Assembly (NCBI GenBank): GCA_016926505.1
Contig: JAFGOM010000039.1
Location: 1-33,789 of the forward strand
From: Methanospirillaceae archaeon
GTDB lineage: Archaea; Halobacteriota; Methanomicrobia; Methanomicrobiales; Methanospirillaceae
Length of the DNA stretch: 33,789 nucleotides
Direction: 5' to 3'
Position 1 is the first letter of the stretch. Each line of letters opens with the position of its first letter. The position numbers were made by a program, and so were the translations under genes. Under the pieces are notes generated by a model. That model was not told where the DNA came from. It saw only the letters and a program-made list of their open reading frames with translations, and did no database searches. Below are positions 1 to 8,356 of the stretch, one piece after another.

Positions 1-144
1 ATAGGTAGAAACCTTGAAAAAAGAGGCAATGAAACCGTTTTTTCCCTTTATGATCATGACAGTCTGATTTTTTTCGTATTGCATACAGAATTTACAGATA
101 CATTTGTGACCATTGAGGTGCCGCATGTTAATAAGCTTTTTTGA
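1..144 (+). CDS. 3' end of an unidentified gene (partial)
   Basis: The first frame is open from the window edge to a TGA at 142-144 and gives 47 residues ending in VPHVNKLF. It is rich in Phe, Val and Thr with alternating polar and hydrophobic residues, as in beta strands. I do not recognise the family. It is the only plus-strand coding candidate in the glycan locus and would converge on the glycosyltransferase gene that ends at 285. A run of T overlaps the stop region and might help termination. The open frame is short, so this could be chance. Confidence 0.35.
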   Translation: MGRNLEKRGNETVFSLYDHDSLIFFVLHTEFTDTFVTIEVPHVNKLF

Positions 145-284
145 CCCTTGATTTGAGATTGGTTGAAATTACTTTTTAATATTTATTATTAATATTGTAT
201 TACTATCAAGAGACCGCCGTCGCTAAACTGAGATAGATGAATAATATTTATTGATATTAGCAGAGAGTTACAAATTTTATTATT

Positions 285-1259
285 TCAATCATCTTTGATA
301 CATTCCTGACTATTTTGCCTCTTCTGATTCTGTTCTGATAAAATCGTATCAATATAAAAAGGAGGCCTGTTGTTAACCTCATAAAATAATCGTTGCAAAT
401 ACTCACCTAATATCCCAAAAGAAAATAGTAAAATGCCTGACAATAAACTCATTGCAACCATTAATGATGTCCAGCCTTCCAGTCCAATTTGTGGATACAG
501 CATCTTTTGAATAACTAAGTAGGAGGCAAAAATAAAACTAATAATACTGACAAATATTCCAATTATCCCAATAAACTGTAATGGTATTGAAGAGTGATTA
601 ATTGTTAGATCAAGAAATATCCTGAGATATTTTATCATTGAATAATTTGTCGTCCCATATTTTCTATTGTAATGGACCACATCAACATTCACGATTTTAT
701 TAGGATTTGTTGCATAGAGGATCAATGCATTGTATTGAATTCTCGAGGGATTCTGAGAAGATATCCGTTTAATTATTTTTTTCCGTATTGCGAAATAATC
801 TGATAATGTAATATTTTTTGGGACATGTAAAACAATATGCAATAGTTTTTGCATTATCCATGAACCTATCAAAAGCTTGGTTTTTTTATCAACTAATTTT
901 GCATAGACAACATCATACCCCATATTTATTTTAGCAATAAAGAGAGGGATATCTTCTGGAGCATGCTGAAGATCATCACAGATTACAATCACAATATCAT
1001 AATTGGAGTTTACTAGCCCACAGAATGTAGCGGCATGTTGCCCTGCATTTTTATCGAGATGTATTATTGTGATATTTGTATATTTTTCAAATAAATTTTG
1101 AAGGGCATTGTAACTATTATCAGTACTAGCATCATTTACAAAAATGATTTCATAAATATAATTATTATGCTCCATCACCTGGATAATACGTTCTGTTAAT
1201 TCGCTTAGGGAATTTTCAGAGTTATATACCGGGATTACTATAGATATTTGTTCAGTCAT
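285..1259 (-). CDS. GT2 family glycosyltransferase with C-terminal membrane anchor (polyprenyl-phosphate sugar transferase type)
   Basis: Predicted 324-residue enzyme of the DPM1/GtrB/ArnC-like GT2 group, which moves a sugar from a nucleotide donor to a lipid phosphate at the cytoplasmic face. The N-terminus has the GT-A signature VIPVYNSENSL. An acidic CDDLQ motif lies near residue 95 (metal and donor binding). Two strongly hydrophobic segments near residues 230-258 and 268-295 fit the paired C-terminal helices of this group. The ATG at 1259 is chosen over an upstream in-frame start at 1316. It puts the signature at the N-terminus, has a GGAG ribosome site, and overlaps the wbqC-like stop by 8 nt. 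It is the last gene of the minus-strand glycan operon. The sugar donor is not deducible. Confidence 0.88.
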   Translation of the reverse strand: MTEQISIVIPVYNSENSLSELTERIIQVMEHNNYIYEIIFVNDASTDNSYNALQNLFEKYTNITIIHLDKNAGQHAATFCGLVNSNYDIVIVICDDLQHAPEDIPLFIAKINMGYDVVYAKLVDKKTKLLIGSWIMQKLLHIVLHVPKNITLSDYFAIRKKIIKRISSQNPSRIQYNALILYATNPNKIVNVDVVHYNRKYGTTNYSMIKYLRIFLDLTINHSSIPLQFIGIIGIFVSIISFIFASYLVIQKMLYPQIGLEGWTSLMVAMSLLSGILLFSFGILGEYLQRLFYEVNNRPPFYIDTILSEQNQKRQNSQECIKDD

Positions 1260-1941
1260 TTCTCCAACCCCATATGTAATCCGGTGATTTCTCCCCACAA
1301 TTAAAAAGAAGATCAATTATTGACACATCATGTCTAAATTCTCCCCATAATTGAGAATATTTTGGATATCCTGAATAATCCTTGTAAACCAGGGAAATAT
1401 TTTCACAGGAAAACCTTTTTTCATTAATATAGGCTTGAGCAGCCGGACCAGACTGATAGGTATCTGCACCTAATTTGATGCAAATATCTATTAGTTTTTC
1501 GTCCTTACTACCTTCAGGATTCAATTCTAATGAGTTGACAAATTCTGTTTCAATGCCAAACAGTTCTGATAGTTTCCGGATAAGGATGATGTTTAAATTT
1601 GAAAGATATTTCTCCTCTTTTTTAAGAGTATCCATAATGTCATCTTTATAAGAATGATAATAGGGAGCAGACGCATAACTATGGTGGATTGATAAAACTA
1701 ATTTATCCCTCCAGTTTAAAGAATTATTAATTTCAGTTTCATTAATCGCCTGTAAATCTTTTTTTATCACTGGAATGGAAATCCATTTCAAACCATTTGG
1801 AGTCTTAATTTTATTCCGGTTTCTCCAGTCACGATGGGTATATTGTACGTCTTCGAGAAAAACAAATTTGTCAACATCATGAATAAAGTCAAAATATCCT
1901 TTCCATGGTAGAAAATTCGATTGAATTATACCAATTTTCAT
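1252..1941 (-). CDS. WbqC-like family protein
   Basis: The 229-residue product starts MKIGIIQSNFLPWKGYFDFI and continues with FLEDVQYTHRDWRNRNKIKTPNG, the conserved opening of the WbqC-like family. WbqC-like genes sit in bacterial O-antigen and capsule clusters, often next to aminotransferase and acyl-transfer genes; their biochemical role is not firmly established. It overlaps the upstream methyltransferase by 4 nt (ATGA) and the downstream glycosyltransferase by 8 nt, so it is translationally coupled to both. The length is full for the family and no damage is seen. By context it probably helps make or modify an amino-sugar residue of a surface glycan. Confidence 0.85.
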   Translation of the reverse strand: MKIGIIQSNFLPWKGYFDFIHDVDKFVFLEDVQYTHRDWRNRNKIKTPNGLKWISIPVIKKDLQAINETEINNSLNWRDKLVLSIHHSYASAPYYHSYKDDIMDTLKKEEKYLSNLNIILIRKLSELFGIETEFVNSLELNPEGSKDEKLIDICIKLGADTYQSGPAAQAYINEKRFSCENISLVYKDYSGYPKYSQLWGEFRHDVSIIDLLFNCGEKSPDYIWGWRND

Positions 1942-2693
1942 ATATTTTTGAAGTACTTGTGATGCTCGGGATATGTTTTTTTAATGAAATCTTCTTTGTA
2001 TATATATACAAAAAATTCAAATAATGGAAGATCATGGCGGATTGAGATAAATCGCGAGCAGTTTCTTAAGCACCATGTAATTATTTCTGCTGGATTTGCA
2101 TAGTATAAAGAAGAATCATAATAATCTGAGTTTGATGTGAGAAAATTAAATGCAATTCCTTTTTTAGCTAAAGTAAACATATTTTTAATACTTTTAAAAA
2201 TGAAATTCTCCCATTCATGTACAGAATTTTCTTCTTTAGTATGAAATGTTCCATTTAGGCAATAATAATCTACATCCATAAAAGAGAGAACAGAATCAGA
2301 TTTTTCTGATGCAATATTATCAAGAAAAAATTGTTTGTCTGGATATTTTTTTTTGTTATATTCAAGAAATTCAGGAACTATATCACTTCCAGAATAAAGG
2401 GCTTGGGGATACCGATGGGATAAATATTCCAAGTAATGTGCTAAACCACATCCCACCTCGTGGATACTGAATGGAATGTTGTTCTCATGTTTAAAAAGAT
2501 CAGATATTAGATTAAACCGTATCTCCTGTGTTTTCTCATCATTCCATGATAATGCTTTAGGAGAATCTCCATATCGTAAAAATTTATTGAGATAAAAGGT
2601 TTTTTGACTGTTTTCAATATCGTCCATTTCTCTAGTTGAATTTATTAGATATTTCAGCATATCCACAACCGGTTGATCCATAATTATTCCCAT
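1938..2693 (-). CDS. class I SAM-dependent methyltransferase
   Basis: About 250 residues. A motif-I glycine loop, HEVGCGLAHYLEYL, near residues 78-91 and an acidic SGSDIVP strand about 20 residues later are typical of Rossmann-fold SAM methyltransferases. The substrate is not visible; in a glycan operon a sugar or an acyl substituent is likely. Its start overlaps the end of the upstream propeller gene by about 62 nt if the ATG at 2693 is used, or 50 nt with the ATG at 2681. The second start has a closer GGGA ribosome site. This is an unusually long overlap for this locus. The 3' end overlaps the wbqC-like gene by 4 nt. Confidence 0.78.
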   Translation of the reverse strand: MGIIMDQPVVDMLKYLINSTREMDDIENSQKTFYLNKFLRYGDSPKALSWNDEKTQEIRFNLISDLFKHENNIPFSIHEVGCGLAHYLEYLSHRYPQALYSGSDIVPEFLEYNKKKYPDKQFFLDNIASEKSDSVLSFMDVDYYCLNGTFHTKEENSVHEWENFIFKSIKNMFTLAKKGIAFNFLTSNSDYYDSSLYYANPAEIITWCLRNCSRFISIRHDLPLFEFFVYIYKEDFIKKTYPEHHKYFKNI

Positions 2694-3582
2694 TATATAA
2701 AAGAAAAGTTTTTTCCTTATGAATTAGAATGCAACCGTAACATATCATCTGACTATCCCATCCTGTTTTTGATTTTTCAAGATTTAATTTGTTATCTTTG
2801 CGGTTCCATATGATTCCATCATTTGATACAGCATATCCCAGCCGATAAGTCATATTCCCTCCTCGAAATGAAAAAAACATATGATATTTACCCATTTCAT
2901 CTTTCCATACCATCGGACGGGCTATTGCGTATTCGTCATCATTAAAATCAATACAAGTATTATCATTAGTATTCCATGAAATACCATCTTTAGAGCTACT
3001 GTACTTTATTCGATAATAATGCTTAATATTAGTTGATATTAGGCTTCCTTTATTATCAGACACTAAATCACCATCCCAACCAGAACATGATACATACCAC
3101 ATTCTAAAAATATCATCTTCAACAATGATCCAGGGAGATGCAACCATGTATGGATCATAGAAATTTCTGTCTAATACTGGAGCTTGTGAATATCTATTAT
3201 AGGTTTTTCCATCATCATTACTTATTGCAAGTCCGATAAAAAAGGAGAAAGGAGTTAATTTTCGTTGTGTCCATCCTGTATAATATAAATATTTCAAATT
3301 ATTTATCTTTATTATGCAGGAGGGCATCACACCACAATCATCAAAGCAACCAAGTTTTCCTGGTGAAAGACTTGGGGTAGAATTAATGTGCAATAATTCC
3401 AAGTGATTACTAATTTTTACTATTGCGTATCCTCCATGTGCCCTATTATATTTATCACGCCCTGCAAAATGGACTCGAATTATATTATTTTCGATGATTT
3501 CTGGGAAAGGGTTTTGAGCATGTGTTACCATCCAAGGATAGGATCCTGGCGCTATAAGAAGGCCTTTTTTTTCCCAAATCAT
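2632..3582 (-). CDS. beta-propeller glycosidase-like protein (GH43/GH130-like fold)
   Basis: The 316-residue product has repeated propeller-like blades: a Trp/Tyr-rich strand followed by SNDDGKTYNR-type or SKDGISWN-type turns (residues about 110, 195 and 255). Such repeats are seen in five-bladed glycosidase-related proteins. No signal peptide is visible, so it is probably cytoplasmic. Proteins of this kind occur in polysaccharide biosynthesis clusters, where they may act as glycosidases, phosphorylases or transferases; the actual reaction cannot be read from sequence. It lies 15 nt after the acyltransferase gene in the same operon. Catalytic acids could not be assigned with confidence. Confidence 0.7.
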   Translation of the reverse strand: MIWEKKGLLIAPGSYPWMVTHAQNPFPEIIENNIIRVHFAGRDKYNRAHGGYAIVKISNHLELLHINSTPSLSPGKLGCFDDCGVMPSCIIKINNLKYLYYTGWTQRKLTPFSFFIGLAISNDDGKTYNRYSQAPVLDRNFYDPYMVASPWIIVEDDIFRMWYVSCSGWDGDLVSDNKGSLISTNIKHYYRIKYSSSKDGISWNTNDNTCIDFNDDEYAIARPMVWKDEMGKYHMFFSFRGGNMTYRLGYAVSNDGIIWNRKDNKLNLEKSKTGWDSQMICYGCILIHKEKTFLLYNGNNYGSTGCGYAEISNKFN

Positions 3583-3597
3583 ATTAATACATTTTGG

Positions 3598-4296
3598 TCA
3601 TGAGTTTTTCGATGAAATATCCATCATTCTTTCAAATTGGGCACTCGTTAGTGGATATTTTTTTGTATTCTCTACAACATATACTTCTTCATCTTTAGTT
3701 TTATGGGTAATTACGACTCCTGCCCCAATGATACAACGTGAACCAATTGATATATGATCACGGATAGCTGCATTAATCCCAATGAAAGTATTTTCACCGA
3801 TATCAACATTTCCTGATATCACTACTTGAGATGCAATATAACAATTATCTCCAATATTTACGTCATGTCCAATATGATTACCACTCCATAGAAATACATT
3901 ATTTCCAATTTTAACATTGGGTTGAATTACCTGATTTTCCAGAATAAAACAATTTTCCCCGATTTTCAAGTCATTCCAAGCAATACAAGTTGAACTAATG
4001 TAGCTTACTAAGTGATAACCTTTGGATTTTGCTTCAGAATATTTTTTTGTTCTTATTTCATTTAACTTTGAATAACCAATAGCAATAAACATCTGATAGT
4101 TATCAGGGGAGTAAGAATCTGTTACATTATCAAAGGGTACAACAGGTAAATTATGAAATGTTGATTCAGTTATGTAATTATTATCAACCGTGAATGCGAC
4201 TGGATTGTAAATACTATCATGTAAAAAATACATATAAGCGAGGGATGCCATCTTTCCATTCCCGAAAATAATAATCTCTTGTTTTTTACATTCCAT
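3598..4296 (-). CDS. NeuD/PglD-like sugar O/N-acyltransferase (left-handed beta-helix)
   Basis: The 232-residue product has the two-domain layout of sialic-acid NeuD and bacillosamine PglD enzymes. An N-terminal Rossmann-like domain (IIIFGNGKMASLA, residues 8-20) is followed by hexapeptide repeats from about residue 110 to 205 (IGENCFI, IGNNVFL, IGDNCYI, IGENTFIG, IGSRCIIGAG). HIGHD at residues 141-145 matches the position of the catalytic histidine of PglD. These enzymes usually use acetyl-CoA. With wecE in the same locus, the 4-amino group of dTDP-4-amino-4,6-dideoxygalactose is a likely acceptor. The ACP genes upstream raise the possibility of an acyl-ACP donor, which is inference. Confidence 0.85.
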   Translation of the reverse strand: MECKKQEIIIFGNGKMASLAYMYFLHDSIYNPVAFTVDNNYITESTFHNLPVVPFDNVTDSYSPDNYQMFIAIGYSKLNEIRTKKYSEAKSKGYHLVSYISSTCIAWNDLKIGENCFILENQVIQPNVKIGNNVFLWSGNHIGHDVNIGDNCYIASQVVISGNVDIGENTFIGINAAIRDHISIGSRCIIGAGVVITHKTKDEEVYVVENTKKYPLTSAQFERMMDISSKNS

Positions 4297-4318
4297 CTAA
4301 AAACCACCTTTTTTATTA

Positions 4319-5092
4319 TCAGATTTTACATTTTATAAGATAATTAATACCCATTTCTGAATGGAAAAACAGTCTTTGACAAAGAAGGAATGGATACATT
4401 GCTTTCCTATTTAAAAATAATTTAAACATTTTTGGAAATACAGTTTTGTATGGGATTTCACGGACCCCGCTTCCTTTAGTCTGCTCTATTTTTGAGCAAT
4501 TCAATTTATTCTTCTCCATACTTTTAATGATTGTCAGATTTGATAATTTTAGTATTGCGTTACATAATGGCACTCCAATTGAAAAGATATCAAAAATAGA
4601 AATATCACATTTCTTAAATAAATTTATGAGATCGGTTTTTTCATATCGCCGTAAATGCCCTACAGTATCATCTTCAATCCCCCACTTATCGCTTTGAGCA
4701 GGAACAGCGAATAATAGATATCCACCAGGACGAACCCTCTTCTTTAGCAATCGTAAGAACTTTTCATCATCTTCGATATGTTCCATAGTAAAAAAACTTA
4801 TAACCAAATCAAAATTATGTCCTATATCAGTAGTATCAAAAAAATCCCCTTGGATAAGTTTATATTTCCCATCTTTGATATAATCATCCAACAATGCTTG
4901 AGATCTCTGAATTGCAAGGGGGGAGAAATCTATTCCTACTCCTTTCATGCCTTTCTGAAGTGCTATTTGAGAATTTTCACCTCCACCACAACCCACGTCA
5001 AGAAAATTATTGACATTAATATCACGGAGGATCTTTTCATACACATCATTAAAACAGATTGTTCCAGGAGGATTCATTTTAATAAAATTCAT
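4319..5092 (-). CDS. class I SAM-dependent methyltransferase
   Basis: About 257 residues. Motif I is FLDVGCGGGENSQIAL (about residues 31-46). GIDFSP provides the acidic SAM-ribose strand, and DLVISFFTMEHIEDD and RPGGYLLFAVPAQ are the usual post-I motifs. This resembles UbiE/UbiG-type enzymes acting on small molecules or carrier-bound acyl groups. I place the start at the ATG at 5092, which overlaps the acpS stop as ATGA. A TTG at 5101 has better spacing to a GGAGGAG ribosome site and is a real alternative. Directly following acpS, it may methylate the ACP-bound unit or the final sugar; the substrate is unknown. Confidence 0.8.
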   Translation of the reverse strand: MNFIKMNPPGTICFNDVYEKILRDINVNNFLDVGCGGGENSQIALQKGMKGVGIDFSPLAIQRSQALLDDYIKDGKYKLIQGDFFDTTDIGHNFDLVISFFTMEHIEDDEKFLRLLKKRVRPGGYLLFAVPAQSDKWGIEDDTVGHLRRYEKTDLINLFKKCDISIFDIFSIGVPLCNAILKLSNLTIIKSMEKNKLNCSKIEQTKGSGVREIPYKTVFPKMFKLFLNRKAMYPFLLCQRLFFHSEMGINYLIKCKI

Positions 5093-5469
5093 TTCCAACA
5101 ACTCTCCTCCAATGCCTTAAGGAATTGGCTCTCCATGACAAGTGCACAAGCTACAGCCACTGAATTATTATGTGAAATACTGATTTGAACAGAATATTCT
5201 TTATGTATGTACTCTGGAATGATAACTTGTGGCATTCCTTTTTCAGTATTGATAATTTCAATATCCAGTAAGGATAACTGGATATCATAATTAAAAAAAG
5301 CTTTAATTATCGACTCCTTAGCACAAAATTTTCCGGCCAGATGATGACTCTGTGGACTTTTATCTTTACAATATTCAATCTCCCGATAGGTAAATATCTT
5401 CTGCAATAATTGCTCATCCAGACTCTCAAAGCGACTTACCTCTTCACTATCAATGCCAATGTGAAACAT
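5089..5469 (-). CDS. acpS: holo-[acyl-carrier-protein] synthase (phosphopantetheinyl transferase)
   Basis: The 126-residue product has both AcpS signatures: GIDSEEVSRF at residues 5-14, with the Mg-binding Asp7, and KFCAKESIIKAF at residues 47-58, with the second metal ligand Glu52. The length is the usual one for AcpS-type transferases. It would attach 4'-phosphopantetheine from CoA to Ser34 of the ACP encoded two genes upstream. The start codon shares one nucleotide with the stop of the FabG-like gene (TAATG), so the two are tightly coupled. Most archaea lack an ACP system; finding a dedicated AcpS beside its ACP suggests import from bacteria as a functional unit. Confidence 0.9.
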   Translation of the reverse strand: MFHIGIDSEEVSRFESLDEQLLQKIFTYREIEYCKDKSPQSHHLAGKFCAKESIIKAFFNYDIQLSLLDIEIINTEKGMPQVIIPEYIHKEYSVQISISHNNSVAVACALVMESQFLKALEESCWK

Positions 5470-6215
5470 TACAGGATTACTCCACCGTCTAGTTCTAGTG
5501 TTTTACCATTAAAGTAATCATTGGCGATAATAAATAAAATCCCTGATGCAATCTCATCAGGTTCTGCCAGACGTTTGATCGGAATTCTTTTAGCCCATTC
5601 CTGAGTTATTTTCTCCCCCATGGCTTTAATTGCTGAATCAGTATTCGTAAACCCCGGAGCGATGCAGGCTACCCTTATTCCAAATCCATTCAATTCCTTT
5701 GCCCAGGTTTTAGTTAGTGCAGCGACACCGGCTTTTGCTGCAGCATAAGCTGACTGGCCTGGATTCCCTTGAGCACTAATTGAACTGACATTGACGATCA
5801 GTCCCTTGGTTCTTTTCTGAATCATTTTTTCGACAACATGCGAAGAAACAATGAAAACTGAATTTAGATTAACATCGATAACCTGTTTCCACAGTTCATA
5901 CTTATGTCGTTCTAATTTCCTACTCAAGGAAATGAGAGGGCTATCTCTGATAATACCTGCATTATTGATAAGGATATCAATTCTTCCTCTGGAAGAAAAA
6001 AATTCTTCTACTGCCTGACTTACACTTGCCTCATCACAGATATTACAATTTTTAACATAAACCGATGGAAACTGGTTATGAAGAGAATCAAGAGCCGGTT
6101 GATCTACATCAAGAACTCCCACTTCTGCACCAGATTCAACTAAATGATGCACAAGGCAACGTCCTATTCCATTTGCTCCACCGGTTATTAATACCGTTTT
6201 CTCCGGAATATCCAT
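5469..6215 (-). CDS. short-chain dehydrogenase/reductase, FabG-like (3-oxoacyl-ACP reductase type)
   Basis: The 248-residue classical SDR has TGGANGIG at 11-18 (dinucleotide binding), NNAG at 84-87, VSSIS around Ser144/145 and YAAAK with Tyr157 and Lys161 (catalytic tetrad), and ends with LELDGGVIL as FabG proteins do. An extra stretch of about 10 residues after NNAG (DSPLISLSRKLERHK) is longer than in housekeeping FabG. Position between the ACP gene and acpS suggests that it reduces or oxidises an ACP-bound acyl group rather than a free sugar. A strong AAGGAG ribosome site precedes the ATG at 6215. Confidence 0.87.
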   Translation of the reverse strand: MDIPEKTVLITGGANGIGRCLVHHLVESGAEVGVLDVDQPALDSLHNQFPSVYVKNCNICDEASVSQAVEEFFSSRGRIDILINNAGIIRDSPLISLSRKLERHKYELWKQVIDVNLNSVFIVSSHVVEKMIQKRTKGLIVNVSSISAQGNPGQSAYAAAKAGVAALTKTWAKELNGFGIRVACIAPGFTNTDSAIKAMGEKITQEWAKRIPIKRLAEPDEIASGILFIIANDYFNGKTLELDGGVIL

Positions 6216-6255
6216 ACAATCTCTCCTTTATCCATTCTTCCATTTTAAACTAAAT

Positions 6256-6483
6256 TCACTTAATTTTTTCAGATATTGTTTTTACTATAGCCTTAAAATT
6301 TGTCATCTCAACCATCTCATCCGCTTGTAAAAGAATTCCGAACTCGCTTTCTAATGCAAACATTAATTGGATATGCTTAAGCGAATCCCAGTTTTCAACT
6401 GTATCCATTGATGAATTATCAGATATTTCCGTGACTGGCATTTCAAAAACCACTGCCATTATTTGTATTAATTTATCCTGCAT
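6256..6483 (-). CDS. acyl carrier protein
   Basis: The 75-residue acidic protein has the ACP signature DSLKHIQL at residues 33-40. Ser34 is the predicted phosphopantetheine attachment site, and the rest is predicted helical. The length and the positions of the four helices match discrete type II ACPs. It begins 4 nt after the stop of the fkbH-like gene and lies 40 nt before the reductase gene. No ketosynthase or malonyl transferase is nearby, so this is not a fatty-acid synthase. It more likely holds a short acyl group loaded by the FkbH-like protein. Archaeal ACPs are rare, which makes the acpS partner in the same operon informative. Confidence 0.92.
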   Translation of the reverse strand: MQDKLIQIMAVVFEMPVTEISDNSSMDTVENWDSLKHIQLMFALESEFGILLQADEMVEMTNFKAIVKTISEKIK

Positions 6484-6487
6484 GATA

Positions 6488-8326
6488 TCAACACCGGACT
6501 ACTTTTTTAAAAAAACCTGGATAATTGGGGTATATATTCTTGAGATCAAACTCAAATCTCCTTTCATTCTCAATGTTAGCATTATCATTTCGTTCAGAAT
6601 CATGAAAAGAGTGCCGGAGGTAAAAGTCACTTACCTGACTATTCTTTTTTGTTGGTATATATGTACCTCTGACCTTTGTGCATCCGTTCAATCGTGCTGT
6701 CTCAATACAATCCCATAGTAATACGTCTTCAATTGCACGACCAATAACTCTGCAACTTAATAGGAATGTATCAATTATTCCAATTTTTTCAATAATTTTT
6801 AAAATATAGAGGCCTACAATGCCTTGTGATCCAAATTTATCTGATACACTCATAGTTCTAATGATAATATCTGAAGAATTCATAAAATACCTGATTTCAG
6901 ATTCTGAATATCTTTTCGTTGTCAGGTTAAATTGATTGGTTTTCTGCGTCAATTGAGAAGCCCGGGGAATAATCAGTTCATCCACATTTTTTATATTAAT
7001 TTCCATTTCCAATGAATTTAAGTATTCATCCAGATTAGTAATGGAAGTACGGGATTTATCCCTCATTATGTCTGATGCGTACATTTTGTTGCGTTCTCTA
7101 TCTTCATGAGAATAGGTGAGTGTATCGAATAGTCCAGAAATGAATAAAAGATCACGGAAAAATGTTCCTTCAAGAATATCCCCTGCTAATAGTGTTACTA
7201 CCTCCGGGATCTGATAGGTAACCTGCGATATTTCATGAATATTATCATCAATAAAAACTATGCTTTCTAGACCAATGTTTAGCTCTGAAGCAATTTCTTT
7301 TATATTAGTTACTTTATCATTCCAGTTAATTTTCATAACCAGAAAATGCTCCTTTTTGAGAGCCATTCCTGGATGTCTCTCAAATACCTCTATTACATCT
7401 TCTTCATTATTTTTGCTGGCAATAGCAAGCATAATCCCTTTATTGTATAAATTGAGTATAGATTTTTGAAAATCGAGGTATTTTATTCCTGGGTATTCTT
7501 CTCCAATCTCAATGTTGGCTAAACCGTCCTCACCAATTATACCTCCCCAAAGGGTATTATCACAATCCAGAATTAAACATTTTTTTGTTTTTCCTTTTAG
7601 AGTTAAAATAAATTTTAAATATTCACTTGCTATCCAGGCTAGAGCGGTTTGAGAATAAGGATTCTTATATAGATAGTACATTCTGCTATCAAACATTGAT
7701 AATGATCCAATTGTTGATTGCAATTTCTCAATATCAAAGATGTATACTCCAGAATGTGAATTTACAATCTGGATGAGATCAGAATTTAATTTTCTTATGG
7801 TATTACATTGAAGGCATGGTAGGGAATTATCGCATATCCCAAAAAACGGAAAAGTGGGTGATGAAAAGTTATGAAACAGAATAGTTCCTTTACTCCGTTG
7901 AACCAGTTCTTTTATGATATTATTGCAATTCAAAAGTATTGAATCAACCTTTTTTTTTCTTTCAATTTCTGTTAAGGAAATATATTGAGTACATAATTCA
8001 TCATTAAGATGGTCTAATATTTGACTGACAATGATAAGATCATAATCGATATTTCTATTCAATATCTCTTCAGCAAAAATATCCTGAAATATACCATTAT
8101 ATGTTCCTGTTGTAATCAATGGAGTTATCCCGTTTTTATAACATAAGTATTCCAGAAAGGGGATAATTGGTTCTGTCGTATAATTTCGAAGAAAAAGAAT
8201 CCTGATTGACAATTCATTCCTGGATTCTTTCTTCATAGAATGAATTAAAGGAAGTATCTTTTGAAGTTTTAAATCTCCAGGAAATAGCATATTCGCTGCT
8301 TGTTTTTCTCTCATTTCAGGTTCCAT
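6488..8326 (-). CDS. FkbH-like HAD-superfamily protein with C-terminal GNAT-like domain
   Basis: The 612-residue product has three parts. An N-terminal region to about residue 240 resembles the SGNH-like extension of long FkbH proteins. A HAD-IIIC domain starts at LILDCDNTLWGG (Asp254 and Asp256). A C-terminal GNAT-like region covers about residues 445-600. In FK520-type polyketide pathways FkbH takes glycerate from 1,3-bisphosphoglycerate and loads a glyceryl unit on an ACP. The ACP gene follows 4 nt later, which fits the same chemistry here. It lies 30 nt after the radical SAM gene in one operon. Which acyl unit is loaded is inferred, not shown. Confidence 0.88.
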   Translation of the reverse strand: MEPEMREKQAANMLFPGDLKLQKILPLIHSMKKESRNELSIRILFLRNYTTEPIIPFLEYLCYKNGITPLITTGTYNGIFQDIFAEEILNRNIDYDLIIVSQILDHLNDELCTQYISLTEIERKKKVDSILLNCNNIIKELVQRSKGTILFHNFSSPTFPFFGICDNSLPCLQCNTIRKLNSDLIQIVNSHSGVYIFDIEKLQSTIGSLSMFDSRMYYLYKNPYSQTALAWIASEYLKFILTLKGKTKKCLILDCDNTLWGGIIGEDGLANIEIGEEYPGIKYLDFQKSILNLYNKGIMLAIASKNNEEDVIEVFERHPGMALKKEHFLVMKINWNDKVTNIKEIASELNIGLESIVFIDDNIHEISQVTYQIPEVVTLLAGDILEGTFFRDLLFISGLFDTLTYSHEDRERNKMYASDIMRDKSRTSITNLDEYLNSLEMEINIKNVDELIIPRASQLTQKTNQFNLTTKRYSESEIRYFMNSSDIIIRTMSVSDKFGSQGIVGLYILKIIEKIGIIDTFLLSCRVIGRAIEDVLLWDCIETARLNGCTKVRGTYIPTKKNSQVSDFYLRHSFHDSERNDNANIENERRFEFDLKNIYPNYPGFFKKVVRC

Positions 8327-8356
8327 TACAAAAAAATCCGATTTTAATTTGAAAAT

